A stretch of 64,000 nucleotides of DNA from Gaertneriomyces semiglobifer (lineage: Eukaryota; Chytridiomycota; Chytridiomycetes; Spizellomycetales; Spizellomycetaceae), in assembly GCA_025558075.1 (NCBI GenBank), contig JAHLKF010000007.1:682001-746000 (forward strand). Reading direction: 5' to 3'. Each line of letters starts with the position of its first letter. The stretch's first letter is position 1. A program made the position numbers and the translations under genes. Positions 34,601 to 45,869 of this stretch are shown piece by piece. Below the pieces are notes generated by a model that was not told the DNA's origin, did not search any database, and saw nothing but the letters and a program-made list of their open reading frames with translations.

Positions 34601-37600
34601 GCATAGCTTTTCTAAATTTACGTGGTGACATGCTTGTATCTCTCGCTGATCAAATCGTCCTTGTGCGCGTGGAGGACTATCTGCCGACTGCATACCTACG
34701 CAAGTTGATCAATTCAAGAGATTTTGAAGACGATGAGATCGAGGAACCTGGTCCGTTTGACACCAATTTAGACTTTTGGAGAATTTATCAAGAAGGGGAA
34801 GAAACATGGCACGTCAATGAAGTGTAAGGGAAGTCGGGAAACGGGGTTTTGGGTGCCTGCGCTTATATTCTCACACAGGGTGACTGATGTACCAAATGAG
34901 GGTCGTCTACTAGAGGAATTTGAAGCGACGATGCGGGAGCGAGCAGCGGTAAGTTTCTGGCGGTCACATGTGCTAGAACAGGGGGCTCTCTAAATGGTTT
35001 CCGTCTTAAAGAAGCGCGAGCAACTAGAAGACGCTGAGAATAGTGAGCAAGAAGCTGCTCGCAACCTCGAACTTACTGTTTATGGCGATCGAAGCAATTT
35101 TCTTGGTGTTCAGGAATTCATACATGACGTTTTCCTTCCGTCGATTGCATCCAGACGCGCATCCCGTATTGCTCCGCCTCCTCTCGGTCTTGCACTCCTC
35201 GAAGAGATTGAACCACTTGAGGAAGAATCACTTAGTGATGACGTGAATGCGCCGGACTCCCGCTCCGAGAAGCACGACGATGTCGCTCACCTTTTTGCTA
35301 GCGAAGCGTTTCTTAAAACGCAACGTGCAGCGGCTGAGGCTAGGGCAGATAGGCGCAAAGCCAGAGGTTCCGTGAGCGGCCGGAGAGCCAGCCTTTTTGG
35401 AACTAGACGGCCAAGTATAGGCAAATCAGAGGATCCTACTGCTGAACCATGGACTGACAAAGCACGTGCAGTATGCTTGTTCAGTTACTGTTGCTGATGA
35501 TGCCGGCTCATACTTTCTCCACAGCCCACGCGGGCATCCAGGTCTCTCGTCGGCACGCCTAACACTGGTTATGGGATGGGAACCAACGTACCGGAGTTCG
35601 CCGCTGCTTATCCGAAGGGGCGGACGGTTCCGCGTACTTCTGCTACGGTAGGAAACAAGTGATACTTACTGGTCGGTTCCTTCACGTCCCTTTTCTCACG
35701 TTTCTCACATGGACACTAGAGAAGAAAATCACTTTGGGATAGCCCATCGAGGCCCAGAACGGGAGTTGAGAATCAGGTGAAGCGCTTTAACAATCATATG
35801 CTCATTATATTGAACTGATCATGCTGCAAATGTAGGAGGATCGTGGGCAGGTGTGGGAAGCGGGCTTTCAGCCACCAACTGGCTATATCCCGACTTTTCC
35901 TGAAGGCATGAATATCGTTCTTGATGAAGGTGCGCTCCCATGTTGTTTCAGGCGTTGCGTGTACTTGGCCAATGTAAAGGGTACCAGATCGACTTGCGAA
36001 GCTCTTGCGGCGACCTCGAACTAGAGAGCAACGTCTTACAAAGCCTAAGCCTCGTCGAACAAGTGTTAGTCTGAGTAGCAAAATGACTGCTAACGGGAAA
36101 CAAGCTAGTGGCAGCTCTGCCGCCCCATCAACACAAGTAGCAAGACCAGCTGAGAAGCAAGTGGTAGTGGGAACTGAGTCCGGCAAAAGTGAGACTACCA
36201 CAGTGCAAGCGAGAATTCGCCAAGGCTTGGAACGGGTTGGCATATTGCCCAATTCAGTGGTTGCCAGTACAGTGGAGTTGGCGAAAGAGAAAGACCGCGA
36301 GGCTGAGCGCGCAGAACGCCGTGAAAAAGATAAGGTGATGATATCAAAAGCAAGGGCAATTGTTGCGAGGCGTCAGATGGAGCGTGCAAAGCAAGAAGGG
36401 ACACGGGGAGTTGATGAAGGCCACAGTGGCATCGTCCCTCCGTGGAAAAGCACTGCGTCTATGCGATTCGATGGTAGCAAAGTTGACTTACTGGAAGAGT
36501 CGGTTGATTTTCCAACCGAATCGGATGAGAACGATAATGCAGGCGCCGATGCATATGAAGTCCGAAAGTCGTCGCCCCATACTCAGCAACAGCTTGGTTC
36601 TCCAATGCAAGTACAGCGCTCTCCTCCAGAAATTGCCTACTCAGCGGTCGCTACGCTGCAGCTGGCGGATATCAGTGAAGAAGCCGTAGCATATGGCGCG
36701 CTAGTTGTCGTTGAACCAAATAGCGCTGGTCTAGCAGACGGAATTCTGCTCGACGTGCACCCTGTTGACTTGAACGTGATTGGCGGGTTACTAGCATCAA
36801 CTTCAACAAAGCAAGAAGGGGTGCAGGAACCAAAACGTGCCCCACTACCCCGATCTGAACCTCAAGCCCGACAAAGGCGTGAATCCAAAGTAGCTATTCA
36901 GGATCTGCGTCCACCAGTAAATGATAAACGGGCCTATCGAGCACGCGTATCTTCGTCTGTAGACAAGCTTCGGCGCATGAGTCGCCAAATTCCAACGCCA
37001 AAACCAACCGCAGAAGAAGAGGAAGAAATTTCCCCATTGGAAGTGGTAACCGGAAAGTTTTGGTTCCCGGGCCTGCAGGTTCGTATCTTGAACTCTATTC
37101 CGGTGCTTGCTGCAGCTGACATGCAGGTTGCAGGAGGGGAAGGCACTCACTGCCGGCAACGTCAGCGAGGTGCTGCTGACAATGATAAAGACTGGGTATT
37201 GGTCTGAGAAGTGCGAAGCGTCCGACGCGTTGCTGTTCTTGTATAAAGCCATGCCAGAAGAGTTCACGAAAGATCCCGTTCAGACATTATTGCTTCCTCA
37301 ACTGGAGCAACTCACTGACAGTGAATGGCAAGTACGTGCCCGAATATGTGAGAACCTCACGAAATATGGCATCCACGATACACACGTACTACAGAGCCTT
37401 ATTGGCAGGCTTGGTGATCCGGAGGAAGTCGTAAGGTATGGTGGCCAGGTGATCAGTCATACGCGATCAACAATTCTCTAACTATTCATACACAGGAGGG
37501 CTGCTATTGCAAGTCTTGATGCCTTCGGAGTCAATTCCAAGCAAACGTTGCGCAATGTGATGGTTCAAATGAATATGCTGGCTCCCCCAGCTCGAAAACC

Positions 37601-37997
37601 GCATGTTGATTGGCTCGATGTGAGTCCACGCATGGAGGCCCAGGGTGTGCGCGCCGTTGGTGACTTTCTCACGACTATCTGCATATAGATTCTCCTCGCT
37701 CGGCTCAGAGCTCAACAAGAAGCTGCTATATCACGGCAATGTATGTTGGTCGGCAAATGGACAGGCACGGTGGGCGCCGTACCCACCACAGATCGTCCAC
37801 CCAGTTCCATGATGACCTTGGTCCGTCCACCCACTCGGCCGGCTAGAAGCGCGGATTCGCCTTTGACTGTCCGCTTAATTGAAACTCGTCTGCCATCACG
37901 TCAAACGCGACCCAACCGAGTACCACACCTCAGCAGTGAGCATCGCAGGCGTTTTTCCATGTTGCCAACTCTCGAGCCAACCGGCGTGACGAGGTAG
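31648..37997 (+). CDS. Large WD40-HEAT protein, WDR87/WDR97-like
   Basis: Many short exons. The start is MEADTRPSTSSTTSSAHSS. WD40-type blades follow across 32280-34830, for example YEPFGYLITASRDSTIKIHS, FLSCSLDGTIRMWNAEVGTC, ILVVSSDGSVRLLSPVTG and IYASSSSDGSVKIWDASE. The central part is charged and low-complexity (EAERAERREKDKVMISKARA near 36300). After VTGKFWFPGLQ the C-terminus has HEAT-like helices: LLTMIKTGYWSEKCEASDAL, LTDSEWQVRARICENLTKYG and GRLGDPEEVVRRAAIASLDA, up to about 37600. The final exon (about 37689-37997) is basic and disordered. WD40 repeats followed by this HEAT block match the WDR87/97 group, found in ciliated organisms. Not every intron was resolved, so the span is firmer than the exon list. 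Confidence 0.7.
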
Positions 37998-38180
37998 AGT
38001 GTAGCATAGCCGACTGTACGGTGAACACGCTGTAGCATATGTATACATAGGATAGATCCCTGTTGCATCCCTGAAACTCTAATGCGAGCGAATAAGTTGA
38101 TGATGAAGAAGTTCGCCGCATTGTTACTTCGAAATAATATGTACAGTAGAGAAGAATAAATATAGGTGACGGAGTTTGCC

Positions 38181-38634
38181 TCAATCGTCTTTCGGTACGG
38201 GGAGACCGCTGCAAATCAGGAACTGGTTAATAAGAAGCCAGCTGCGACAGTCTGCAGTCTCAGAAACATACCAAGGCTGCAGCATTTTTTCAATCATCTC
38301 AAATCTCTTTCGCCCCATGCTCTCATTTTCTGCCACCGCTGTGTATGCGAGCAGGGAATTGTGGCCTATGATGGACGCATAAGTGTCTCGGTGTTGATTG
38401 ACCACCCATTCACTAGAAAAGAAAGAATCGTTAAGAATACAAAAAGGCAATCCCTAATTGATGAATGCACTCTAAGCTTACAATTTGTTGGTGTCCGCAT
38501 GTCCGGTTCCTACGTGCTTTGATTGAACTGTCATTGAAACCGTTAGTATTAATCACAGTTGGAAGGACCGAATATGCATGGTAATACTCACGGTGCTCGA
38601 TCTGAGCATTGAGATTCATAGATGCGTTTGACAT
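38181..38634 (-). CDS. SF3B5: Splicing factor 3B subunit 5 (SF3b10)
   Basis: Four small exons, 38592-38634, 38482-38527, 38272-38412 and 38181-38208, give 85 residues against 86 in human. The spliced product reads through QIEHLQSKHVGTGHADTNK, then EWVVNQHRDTYASIIGH, TAVAENESMGRKRFEMIEKM and LQPCGLPVPKDD, all family hallmarks. Each junction is GT-AG and restores the frame. SF3B5 is a core part of the SF3b complex of U2 snRNP, which recognises the branch site. The gene is convergent with the WD40-HEAT gene. Confidence 0.95.
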
Positions 38635-39048
38635 GTTGCCGGCGTCGGGATCTAGTGAAGGTGCTCGTCCTGAGGTATGCGTAGCTCTAGTATAGATAAT
38701 ATGTCAACATTTCGAGGGAAAATCCCTCGAGGGTCATGCCCTTAACCCTACTCCCTTTCAATGACTGTGCCACCGACACCGGGCATGAATGGCCAATGAC
38801 GATTGGGACGGGCGACGCGGAGTTGTGGGGGGCCCTTCTGTGATCTATCCTCCTTCATCTTCCCTGTTGCTGCCGTGATACGCCTCTGAGACGCACGTCG
38901 CTTTCCACCACCAGCTAACGCCAACGTCCCGCCAAGGATACCGCTTTTGTGCTCAGCTACTATCGTTGCAATTGAGCTTCGTTGCCCCAGTCGCGTGAAG
39001 GCCACCGCGTATCCTCATCTAGATTGAATCAAGACACTCGAAGTCATC
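38635..39048. other. Divergent promoter region SF3B5 / V-ATPase c; doubtful 85-aa ORF
   Basis: The gap drives SF3B5 leftwards and VMA3 rightwards. An 85-codon minus-strand ORF (38748-39005) encodes a basic protein with TGKMKEDRSQKGPPQL. I do not recognise it, and it may be chance coding in the 5' flank of VMA3. Confidence 0.3.
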
Positions 39049-39894
39049 ATGTCTGCCTTCTCAGAAGCCTGCCCGGTGTACAGGTATGTAATTTGAAGTT
39101 ATCATTTGTTTGGCGGCGGATCATTAGAGCAAAGGAATTTTTTCACGATTGGTGAGCTAATGGATACCGTTTTTCGATTTTTTGCAGCCCATTCTTCGGT
39201 GCTATGGGATGCGCCTCAGCCATCATATTCAGCTGTAAGTAATTTTCTTATTATGAAAAGTTATATACTTTTCTAGCAAAACGTGCTCATCCTACGTGCT
39301 CCCTCAGGTTTCGGTGCCGCGTATGGAACAGCTAAGTCAGGTGTGGGTATCTCCGTCATGGGTGTGATGAGACCTGAACTTGTGATGAAAAGTATCGTGC
39401 CAGTTGTTATGGTGAGTCACTCTAAGTCAGGTGTGAAGAAACATGGCGCTAACAGCCACATGCGCAGGCTGGTATCATCGGTATTTACGGGCTGGTCGTG
39501 TCAGTACTTGTCAGCGGAGGACGTGAGTACAACAAATCTTTAAGCGCGTCCTAACCATCGTTCTGACAACACGCACGGTAGTTCAACAATACCAGAATCT
39601 CTTTTCGTCCTTCATTCAACTTGCCGCTGGTTTATCGGTCGGCTTGGCTGGGCTCGCTGCTGGATTTGCCATTGGTGTAGTAGGCGACGCTGGTGTCCGT
39701 GGAACCGCTCAGCAACCGCGTCTTTTCGTTGGTATGATTTTGATTCTCATTTTTGCGGAAGTCTTGGGTCTGTACGGCCTTATTGGTAAGTGTCATATTT
39801 TGTACATATTCATATACGCATACGCTAACGATTCTTTATTACAGTCGCTTTGATCCTGAACACTCGTGCGGATCCAAGCGCTGGGTGCGCCTAA
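39049..39894 (+). CDS. VMA3: V-type proton ATPase proteolipid subunit c
   Basis: Six exons: 39049-39083, 39188-39234, 39308-39411, 39468-39522, 39582-39785 and 39845-39894, giving 164 residues, the normal size. Four transmembrane helices are visible: [60 protein letters not shown] and [20 protein letters not shown]. The last holds the proton-carrying Glu (FAEVLG). [23 protein letters not shown] loop residues are conserved. The c-ring moves protons across vacuolar and endosomal membranes. Such a short gene carrying five introns shows the intron density of this genome. Confidence 0.97.
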
Positions 39895-40281
39895 ATCCAG
39901 AAGTACCCCGTAGCACTTCACAGGATAGGTTATGAACAACGTTTGGAGAGCTCCAATGGATATTTTGGGTGGATGTGTATGCCTGTTTGTTGGTTAAGGT
40001 GGACTAGATCAATAGATCGCAACAACTAGCCGCTCGTTGATGAGTTCCAAGGTGGATTGGATGACAAGTGCCTTATACCATCGCTTCCGCCAGACATCTT
40101 GAGGCCGCCTCATGACATACTTCAACAATACATTGTTGTGCACCTGCTGTTCATCATAACGGGGTCTACTTTTTCGATAGCCCAGGCTGGGTTTGATCAT
40201 GCCTGAACAAGGCCAACATGAGCACGACCGACCATCGCTACCCCTGAAACAGATGGGAATAACGTAAAAGTCAGAGCACGG
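39895..40281. other. Convergent 3' region
   Basis: This lies between the VMA3 stop and the TMCO4-like stop. A basic 63-codon minus-strand ORF (40009-40200) has no splice junction that joins it in phase to the hydrolase gene, so I leave it unannotated. Confidence 0.45.
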
Positions 40282-42280
40282 TTAGTCCGCGCGCGGCGGT
40301 AACTGAGGTGGTCGTGGAGGAAGGTCCGGTACTGTTTCTGCAATTCCTGCATTGCCAGCCCCCTTTTGTTCAAGCAGTTCATCTACCGAAATATTGCTTG
40401 CGCTCTCTTGGGATTCAATTTTCCTTAAAACGGCCTTTTGCACTATAATCTGTTCCTTGTTCATTTCTTCTGCGGCAGCCGCTTCCAAGCACTCTCCGAT
40501 AGCGCCCCGGTATTTGAGGTGGCCTTCTACAATCATCGTAATGTCGATATTTTCTATGCCATCTACATCCACTGGTTGCAAGCCGGCAATTCCCCACTGA
40601 ATGTTCATCGTTCGGTACAGAAACGCGAGCAGCCAGTCGTTGGTCGAGTAACCATTTACAAGGCGTCCAGCGACAACTTGTCGGATCGATGTCCAGGTCT
40701 CTGGCGCGGCAGATGCGCATAAACCGAATACAAATACGTTTTCAATCAACCCGTACTGCTTTCGCTCGGCAAGCTCTAGTAAGCAGTAATAGATCACTCG
40801 GGCCCCAAGAGAGTAGCCAATCAACGATACTGGGCGCTCGCCTTGGACTTTTTCGCAGAGAACGTCTGCCAATACAATACCAGTCTTTTTAGCAAGATCA
40901 GATGCGTTGTGCCACGGGTTATCAATGAGCTGGCCAAGCTTGAGCAAACCAAGTGGCCAAAGGGCAGACATCAAGGTTGCCAAAACGGTCCGCTTAATGA
41001 TCTGACTCTTTATAACCCCAATGGCTTGGGCTTGAATCATATCACCAAAGGCGCTTCCCAGATCAAGTAGAGCCTTCGTCTCCTAACAAATGATCGTACT
41101 CGTGGTTAGACGCAGCAAGCACCATCAACGACGACAGGAAGCACCCTACCCACTGCAGGGCATGAACATCACCAGTATCATCAATCACTGTCCAAGGGGC
41201 AACAACGTCGGCCTCGGAATTCAGCCAACCCGTGATCGGGATCGTGATGTGTAACCGGTTGTTCAAGTGTATGGGTATGAATTCAAAGTCGGATACCTCC
41301 TTCGTTCGTCTAGCCACCATTTCCCCGGCCATCTCTAAAGTGGAAGCAGTTGGTCAGTTAGAAGCATACGCGCGTTGGATTGGGGTATTTTGAACACTTA
41401 CTGCCGCCGTATGCACCAAACAAGGAACCCATCAGCACTCCAGTGCTGGCCAAACCAGTAACCATTATGCCTGCAGCAGTCGTACCAAGTCCTACAGCAC
41501 CAAGAATGCTTCCCAACCCCGCGCCGACCAATGGGGCTGCCAACCCTCCTGTGACGCCGATGGCCACAGCGCCCGCAGTTGCAGCAAGGCCAATTTTCCA
41601 GTTACGCCATGTCCTACCGCCTTCTTCTCGCTTCGATATAGCTTCCTTTGTCTCCTTAATAGCGTTTTCAGGCTGCTGCAATGTTTCGGATGTGGATAAC
41701 TCGTAGTCTGACGGAAAGGGTAAACTGAGTTCTGATGCCAGATGACGTAGCAGCACCCTAGTACGGGCATCATATCGCTTTGTGGCCGTCAGAACTAAGA
41801 GCAAGAAGGTCCTCATAATTGACGATCTTGAGGTTACGGGTAGCTCCAGGACCGTTTCGCGACCAGGGTCTGCGGATTGTTCCGAGTAGACATTAGCAAT
41901 TGACATGTCATCTACAGATTGACTCGCATTACTTAGGAACAGAAAAATTGCTAATTCTAATAGTTGCCTAATGACAAACCTTTGTTATCTAGAAAGCCCA
42001 GACGGACGACGTCCAAAATTTCCTTGGCCCACGCATCGAACGAATCTCTGGCATCGGGGGCCGACAGGACCGGGTCTCGCATGCGCACCACGCAGGAAAC
42101 GCACACATTATAGACTGCATGTGCCTTCTGCTCATCCAGCGACATCATCCGAACAGGAATGAAAGGGTATCTCCGCGTAAATCTCAGAGCAAACAAACAA
42201 ATGTGAAGGCGTGCATAACCTATGCCGTGTTCGTCAGGAAAGCCGGCGCGCGCGTCGTCAGTTTTGTTATCGCTAAGCAA
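40282..42280 (-). CDS. DUF726/TMCO4-family alpha/beta hydrolase, membrane protein
   Basis: Exons about 41980-42280, 41402-41911, 41150-41334 and 40282-41082. A charged N-terminal helical part is followed by a Gly/Ala-rich hydrophobic hairpin (LAATAGAVAIGVTGGLAAPL, then VGLGTTAAGIMVTGLAST). The hydrolase domain follows: ALQWETKALLDLGSAFG, KRTVLATLMSALWPLGLLK, IDNPWHNASDLAKKTGIVLA and the nucleophile motif GYSLGAR (near 40820). The C-terminus ends in a Pro-rich PPRPPQLPP stretch, a possible SH3 ligand. Yeast relatives are membrane-associated putative lipases. The first exon has no good in-frame ATG at its left limit, so the true start may be MMSLDEQ or in an upstream exon. Confidence 0.82.
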
Positions 42281-42587
42281 TGTAATACATACATCATTAT
42301 GTTATTATTAACGAATGACTAATCAAACTGAGTCACCGGTTCGGAAGACCTGCAAATGTTCCGACGTGTTGCGTTTTTGACGGACGTCAGCTTCAACGAC
42401 GACGACAACGACGATAGTGGCAGTCACCAGTTTTAATATATATACATCCATATACCTTTTTAGAGAGTACATTTGAACTCCGTGTGTGTATGTGTCTGCT
42501 TTTTTGATCGGCCCGCCCAATTCGCAAACGCTCTGAGTATTTGAGATTCGAGATCCTGTTCCCCTTGTTCGGTCAAGTTCACACACC
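42281..42587. other. Divergent promoter region TMCO4-like / Lon
   Basis: About 300 bp shared by the two divergent genes. Short tatata-type runs lie at 42434-42455; no clear element is assigned. Confidence 0.4.
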
Positions 42588-45500
42588 ATGTTTGCTCCTC
42601 ACCGCGACGTGCTCCTGACATTTTCAAAGACGCTCCCACGTTCGTTCGTGAATCGGATCCTTGGCGCAGATCAACCCTTCGCCTTTCAGATCACAGGTTC
42701 CTCCTCGCAATTACGACCATTTTCATCGCAAAGGCATTATAGTTCTGCTCTGTTCGGCTTCAGTGATAGCAGATCCACCAGCGGGCATGTTTCCATTTTA
42801 CGACCTCGCAACACAATCAACTCGCTAAATGCGCGGTCATTCGTTTCGACACCATTTGGTCGCTCGAATTCATCCAACGACGACAATGCCGGTGATGGAA
42901 ATGGAAAGAAACCACCGACGGCAGAGAAGGATGACACGCAAACCAAAAACGACGATAAACCATCATCTCAAGATGTAGAAAGTGAGAGTAAGGGCAAAGG
43001 GGGCGTTAATCGGGAAAACAAATCTGGCTCCGATAGCTTTGTGGAGCAGCTTCTCACGGACAACCCGGAAGGATCAATGACCGAAGTATCTACTAGCTCT
43101 ATTGAGCCCATTTCTGTGCCCAAGACATATCCACAACTTCTCGCCATCCCCTTGAACCGACGGCCGCTCTTCCCTGGCTTCTACAAGTCTCTGTATATAA
43201 AAGATCCACAAGCAATAGCCGCTATTCAGGAGTTGATGAAACGTCGGCAGCCGTATGTTGGTATCTTTCTTTCGAAAGATGATGAGATGCCCGATGATGT
43301 GATCACCAATATTGATCAAGTACATCGTGTCGGAGTATTCGCCCAGGTGACAAACGTCTACCAAGCTGGACCTGAAAAGAATGCTCTGACGGTAGTGGTG
43401 TATCCTCACCGCAGAATTCGCCTAAAAGGGTTGGTGGGCCCGCCGGAAACGGTGCCGGACATAACCGAGAAGGCAGGTCATGAAGAAGTCAGCGGAAAGG
43501 TAGCTGATGTTCAGTCTGAGGGTACGGAGGTCAATGCCACATCAGAGGTGACAGAGGCAAAGCCAGATGAGAGTCTGTCAAGTTCAGATGCTGGCAAGGT
43601 GGAAGACGCGACCCCTGAAGGAAAGTCAGTTGACGATGACAAAGCATCGGAATATCTCCCCATCAACCAGCATTTCCAAAACTACAAAGTCTCCCTTGCG
43701 AATGTCGATAATATGGATACCGAGCCGTACAGTCAGAGCAATAATGTTATCAAGGCTACAACATCGGAGATATTAAATGTTCTTAAAGAGATTTCTAGCA
43801 TCAACCCGTTATTGCGGGATCAGATCATTACTTTCTCCATTCAAACCGGTGGGAACGCATTCGCTGATGCAGCGAAGTTGGCCGATTTTGCTGCAGCGGT
43901 ATCTGCTGGTGAACCTACGGAACTTCAAAGTGTGCTGGAGAGTCTCGTGGTCGAGGAGAGGTTGAAGAAAGCCCTTGTTGTGGTGAAGAACGAGTTGAAT
44001 AATGCTAAGCTACAGCAGGAAATAGCTAAAGAAGTGGATAAGAAGATCACCAGAAGACAGCAAGAGTACTTTTTGATGGAGCAATTGAAAAGCATTAAGA
44101 AAGAGCTTGGTGTTGACACTGATGGCAAGGATAAGTTGATAGAGAAGTTCCGTGAACGTGGGGCGAAACTGGCAATGCCGGATGCGGTAAAAAAAGTCTT
44201 TGAGGAAGAGCTCAGCAAACTTCAGCATTTGGAGGCCGCTGCGTCCGAATTCAACGTCACCCGTAACTACTTGGACTGGCTTACGCAAATACCTTGGGGC
44301 CAATATAGCAAAGAGAACTTTGATATCAAGCATGCTTCCACAGTGCTTGACGAGGATCATTACGGCTTGAAGGATGTCAAGGATCGCATTTTGGAATTCA
44401 TTGCTGTCGGTAAATTGCGAGGAACCGTCGAAGGAAAGATTATCTGCCTACAAGGCCCTCCTGGAGTGGGAAAAACCAGCATAGGAAAAAGTATTGCGCG
44501 CGCCCTCGGACGGGAATTCTTTAGATTTAGCGTTGGCGGGTTGACGGACGTTGCGGAGATCAAGGGTCACCGAAGAACGTACGTGGGAGCGATGCCTGGA
44601 AAGGTTGTGCAGGCTTTGAAGAAAGTACAAACCGAGAATCCGTTGATTATGATTGACGAGATCGATAAACTTGGGCGAGGACATCAAGGCGATCCGGCGT
44701 CCGCGTTGTTGGAATTGCTTGATCCAGAGCAAAACAATTCTTTCCTTGACCACTACATGGACGTCCCACTCGACCTTTCCAAAGTACTATTCGTTTGTAC
44801 TGCCAACATGCTCGAGACCATTCCTGGGCCGCTTTTGGATCGAATGGAAGTCATCACATTGTCAGGATACGTTGCTGAAGAAAAGATTGCCATTGCGTCC
44901 AAATATTTATCTCCAACCGCCAGAGAAGCTGCTGGCCTTAAAGACGCTAATGTAAATTTGACCGATGAGGCCATTGAGAAGCTAATACGGTTTTACTGTC
45001 GTGAAAGCGGTGTGCGAAACCTCAAGAAGCACGTGGACAAAGTATTCAGGAAAGCGGCCCTGAAAATTGTCAAGGATGACGTGAAGGATTTGGAGATTAC
45101 CGGCGATAATCTAAAGGACTATGTCGGGAGCCCGACATTCACCGCAGATAGGATGTATGAGCAAACACCTCCTGGTGTTGTAATGGGGCTTGCATGGACA
45201 TCAATGGGTAAGTTGGCGGTTTGCTTGTCAGTTACTAGCACTATGTTCTTACATATACGCCTCATTCTAGGTGGATCATCTCTGTACATCGAATCAGTGT
45301 TAGAGTCCGCAATATCAGATTCATCAAAGCCACACTTCCACCGGACGGGTCAGCTAGGTGATGTGATGAAAGAGTCTGCTACCATTGCATACACATACGC
45401 TCGCTCGTTGATGACTCGTCGGTTTCCGGATAACAAATTCTTCGATAAGGCCTCTATACACTTGCACGTTCCAGAAGGCGCCACCCCGAAAGACGGACCT

Positions 45501-45797
45501 AGCGCAGGTTGTACTATGGTTACCTCTTTGATGTCGTTGGCGCTGAACAAGCCAGTTATTCCCGACGTTGCTATGACTGGAGAAATCACCCTAACTGGCA
45601 AGATACTCAAGATTGGAGGCGTGAAAGAGAAGACCATCGCGGCTAAACGCAGTGGTGTAAAGAAAATAATATTCCCGGCAGCAAATAAAGCGGACTGGGA
45701 TGAGCTACCGGATTATGTGAAAGACGGTATCGAGCCGCATTTCGTAAATTGGTACGAGGAGATTTTCTCGATAGTCCTCGCGGAAGAGGCACTGTGA
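42588..45797 (+). CDS. PIM1: Mitochondrial Lon protease
   Basis: Exons 42588-45207 and 45271-45797 give 1048 residues. The single intron (63 bp) is in frame and free of stops, so unspliced RNA would encode 21 extra residues in the proteolytic domain. The N-terminus is Arg/Ser-rich, consistent with a matrix presequence, followed by an acidic linker. The Lon N-domain has LLAIPLNRRPLFPGFYKSLY. The AAA+ module has Walker A GPPGVGKTS (near residue 623) and Walker B PLIMIDEIDKLG. The protease domain has KDGPSAGCTM with the catalytic Ser and GGVKEKTIAAKRSG with the catalytic Lys. It degrades damaged matrix proteins and binds mtDNA. The acidic insert within the N-domain (about residues 300-355) is typical of fungal Lon. 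Confidence 0.97.
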   Translation: MFAPHRDVLLTFSKTLPRSFVNRILGADQPFAFQITGSSSQLRPFSSQRHYSSALFGFSDSRSTSGHVSILRPRNTINSLNARSFVSTPFGRSNSSNDDNAGDGNGKKPPTAEKDDTQTKNDDKPSSQDVESESKGKGGVNRENKSGSDSFVEQLLTDNPEGSMTEVSTSSIEPISVPKTYPQLLAIPLNRRPLFPGFYKSLYIKDPQAIAAIQELMKRRQPYVGIFLSKDDEMPDDVITNIDQVHRVGVFAQVTNVYQAGPEKNALTVVVYPHRRIRLKGLVGPPETVPDITEKAGHEEVSGKVADVQSEGTEVNATSEVTEAKPDESLSSSDAGKVEDATPEGKSVDDDKASEYLPINQHFQNYKVSLANVDNMDTEPYSQSNNVIKATTSEILNVLKEISSINPLLRDQIITFSIQTGGNAFADAAKLADFAAAVSAGEPTELQSVLESLVVEERLKKALVVVKNELNNAKLQQEIAKEVDKKITRRQQEYFLMEQLKSIKKELGVDTDGKDKLIEKFRERGAKLAMPDAVKKVFEEELSKLQHLEAAASEFNVTRNYLDWLTQIPWGQYSKENFDIKHASTVLDEDHYGLKDVKDRILEFIAVGKLRGTVEGKIICLQGPPGVGKTSIGKSIARALGREFFRFSVGGLTDVAEIKGHRRTYVGAMPGKVVQALKKVQTENPLIMIDEIDKLGRGHQGDPASALLELLDPEQNNSFLDHYMDVPLDLSKVLFVCTANMLETIPGPLLDRMEVITLSGYVAEEKIAIASKYLSPTAREAAGLKDANVNLTDEAIEKLIRFYCRESGVRNLKKHVDKVFRKAALKIVKDDVKDLEITGDNLKDYVGSPTFTADRMYEQTPPGVVMGLAWTSMGKLAVCLSVTSTMFLHIRLILGGSSLYIESVLESAISDSSKPHFHRTGQLGDVMKESATIAYTYARSLMTRRFPDNKFFDKASIHLHVPEGATPKDGPSAGCTMVTSLMSLALNKPVIPDVAMTGEITLTGKILKIGGVKEKTIAAKRSGVKKIIFPAANKADWDELPDYVKDGIEPHFVNWYEEIFSIVLAEEAL

Positions 45798-45869
45798 ACG
45801 AGTGATTTTTGGGCGATCGACCGAGATGTGTGATGCACAAGGAAATACTGTAGCTGTACATGTGTAATA

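Noticed and set aside
38748..39005. 85-codon minus-strand ORF as a confirmed gene
   Set aside because: No recognisable domain, no splice partner and an overlap with the VMA3 promoter. It is only noted in the gap entry.
40009..40200. Basic 63-codon minus-strand ORF as a last exon of the TMCO4-like gene
   Set aside because: No donor in the hydrolase frame joins it in phase, and the hydrolase already ends with a plausible stop at 40282.
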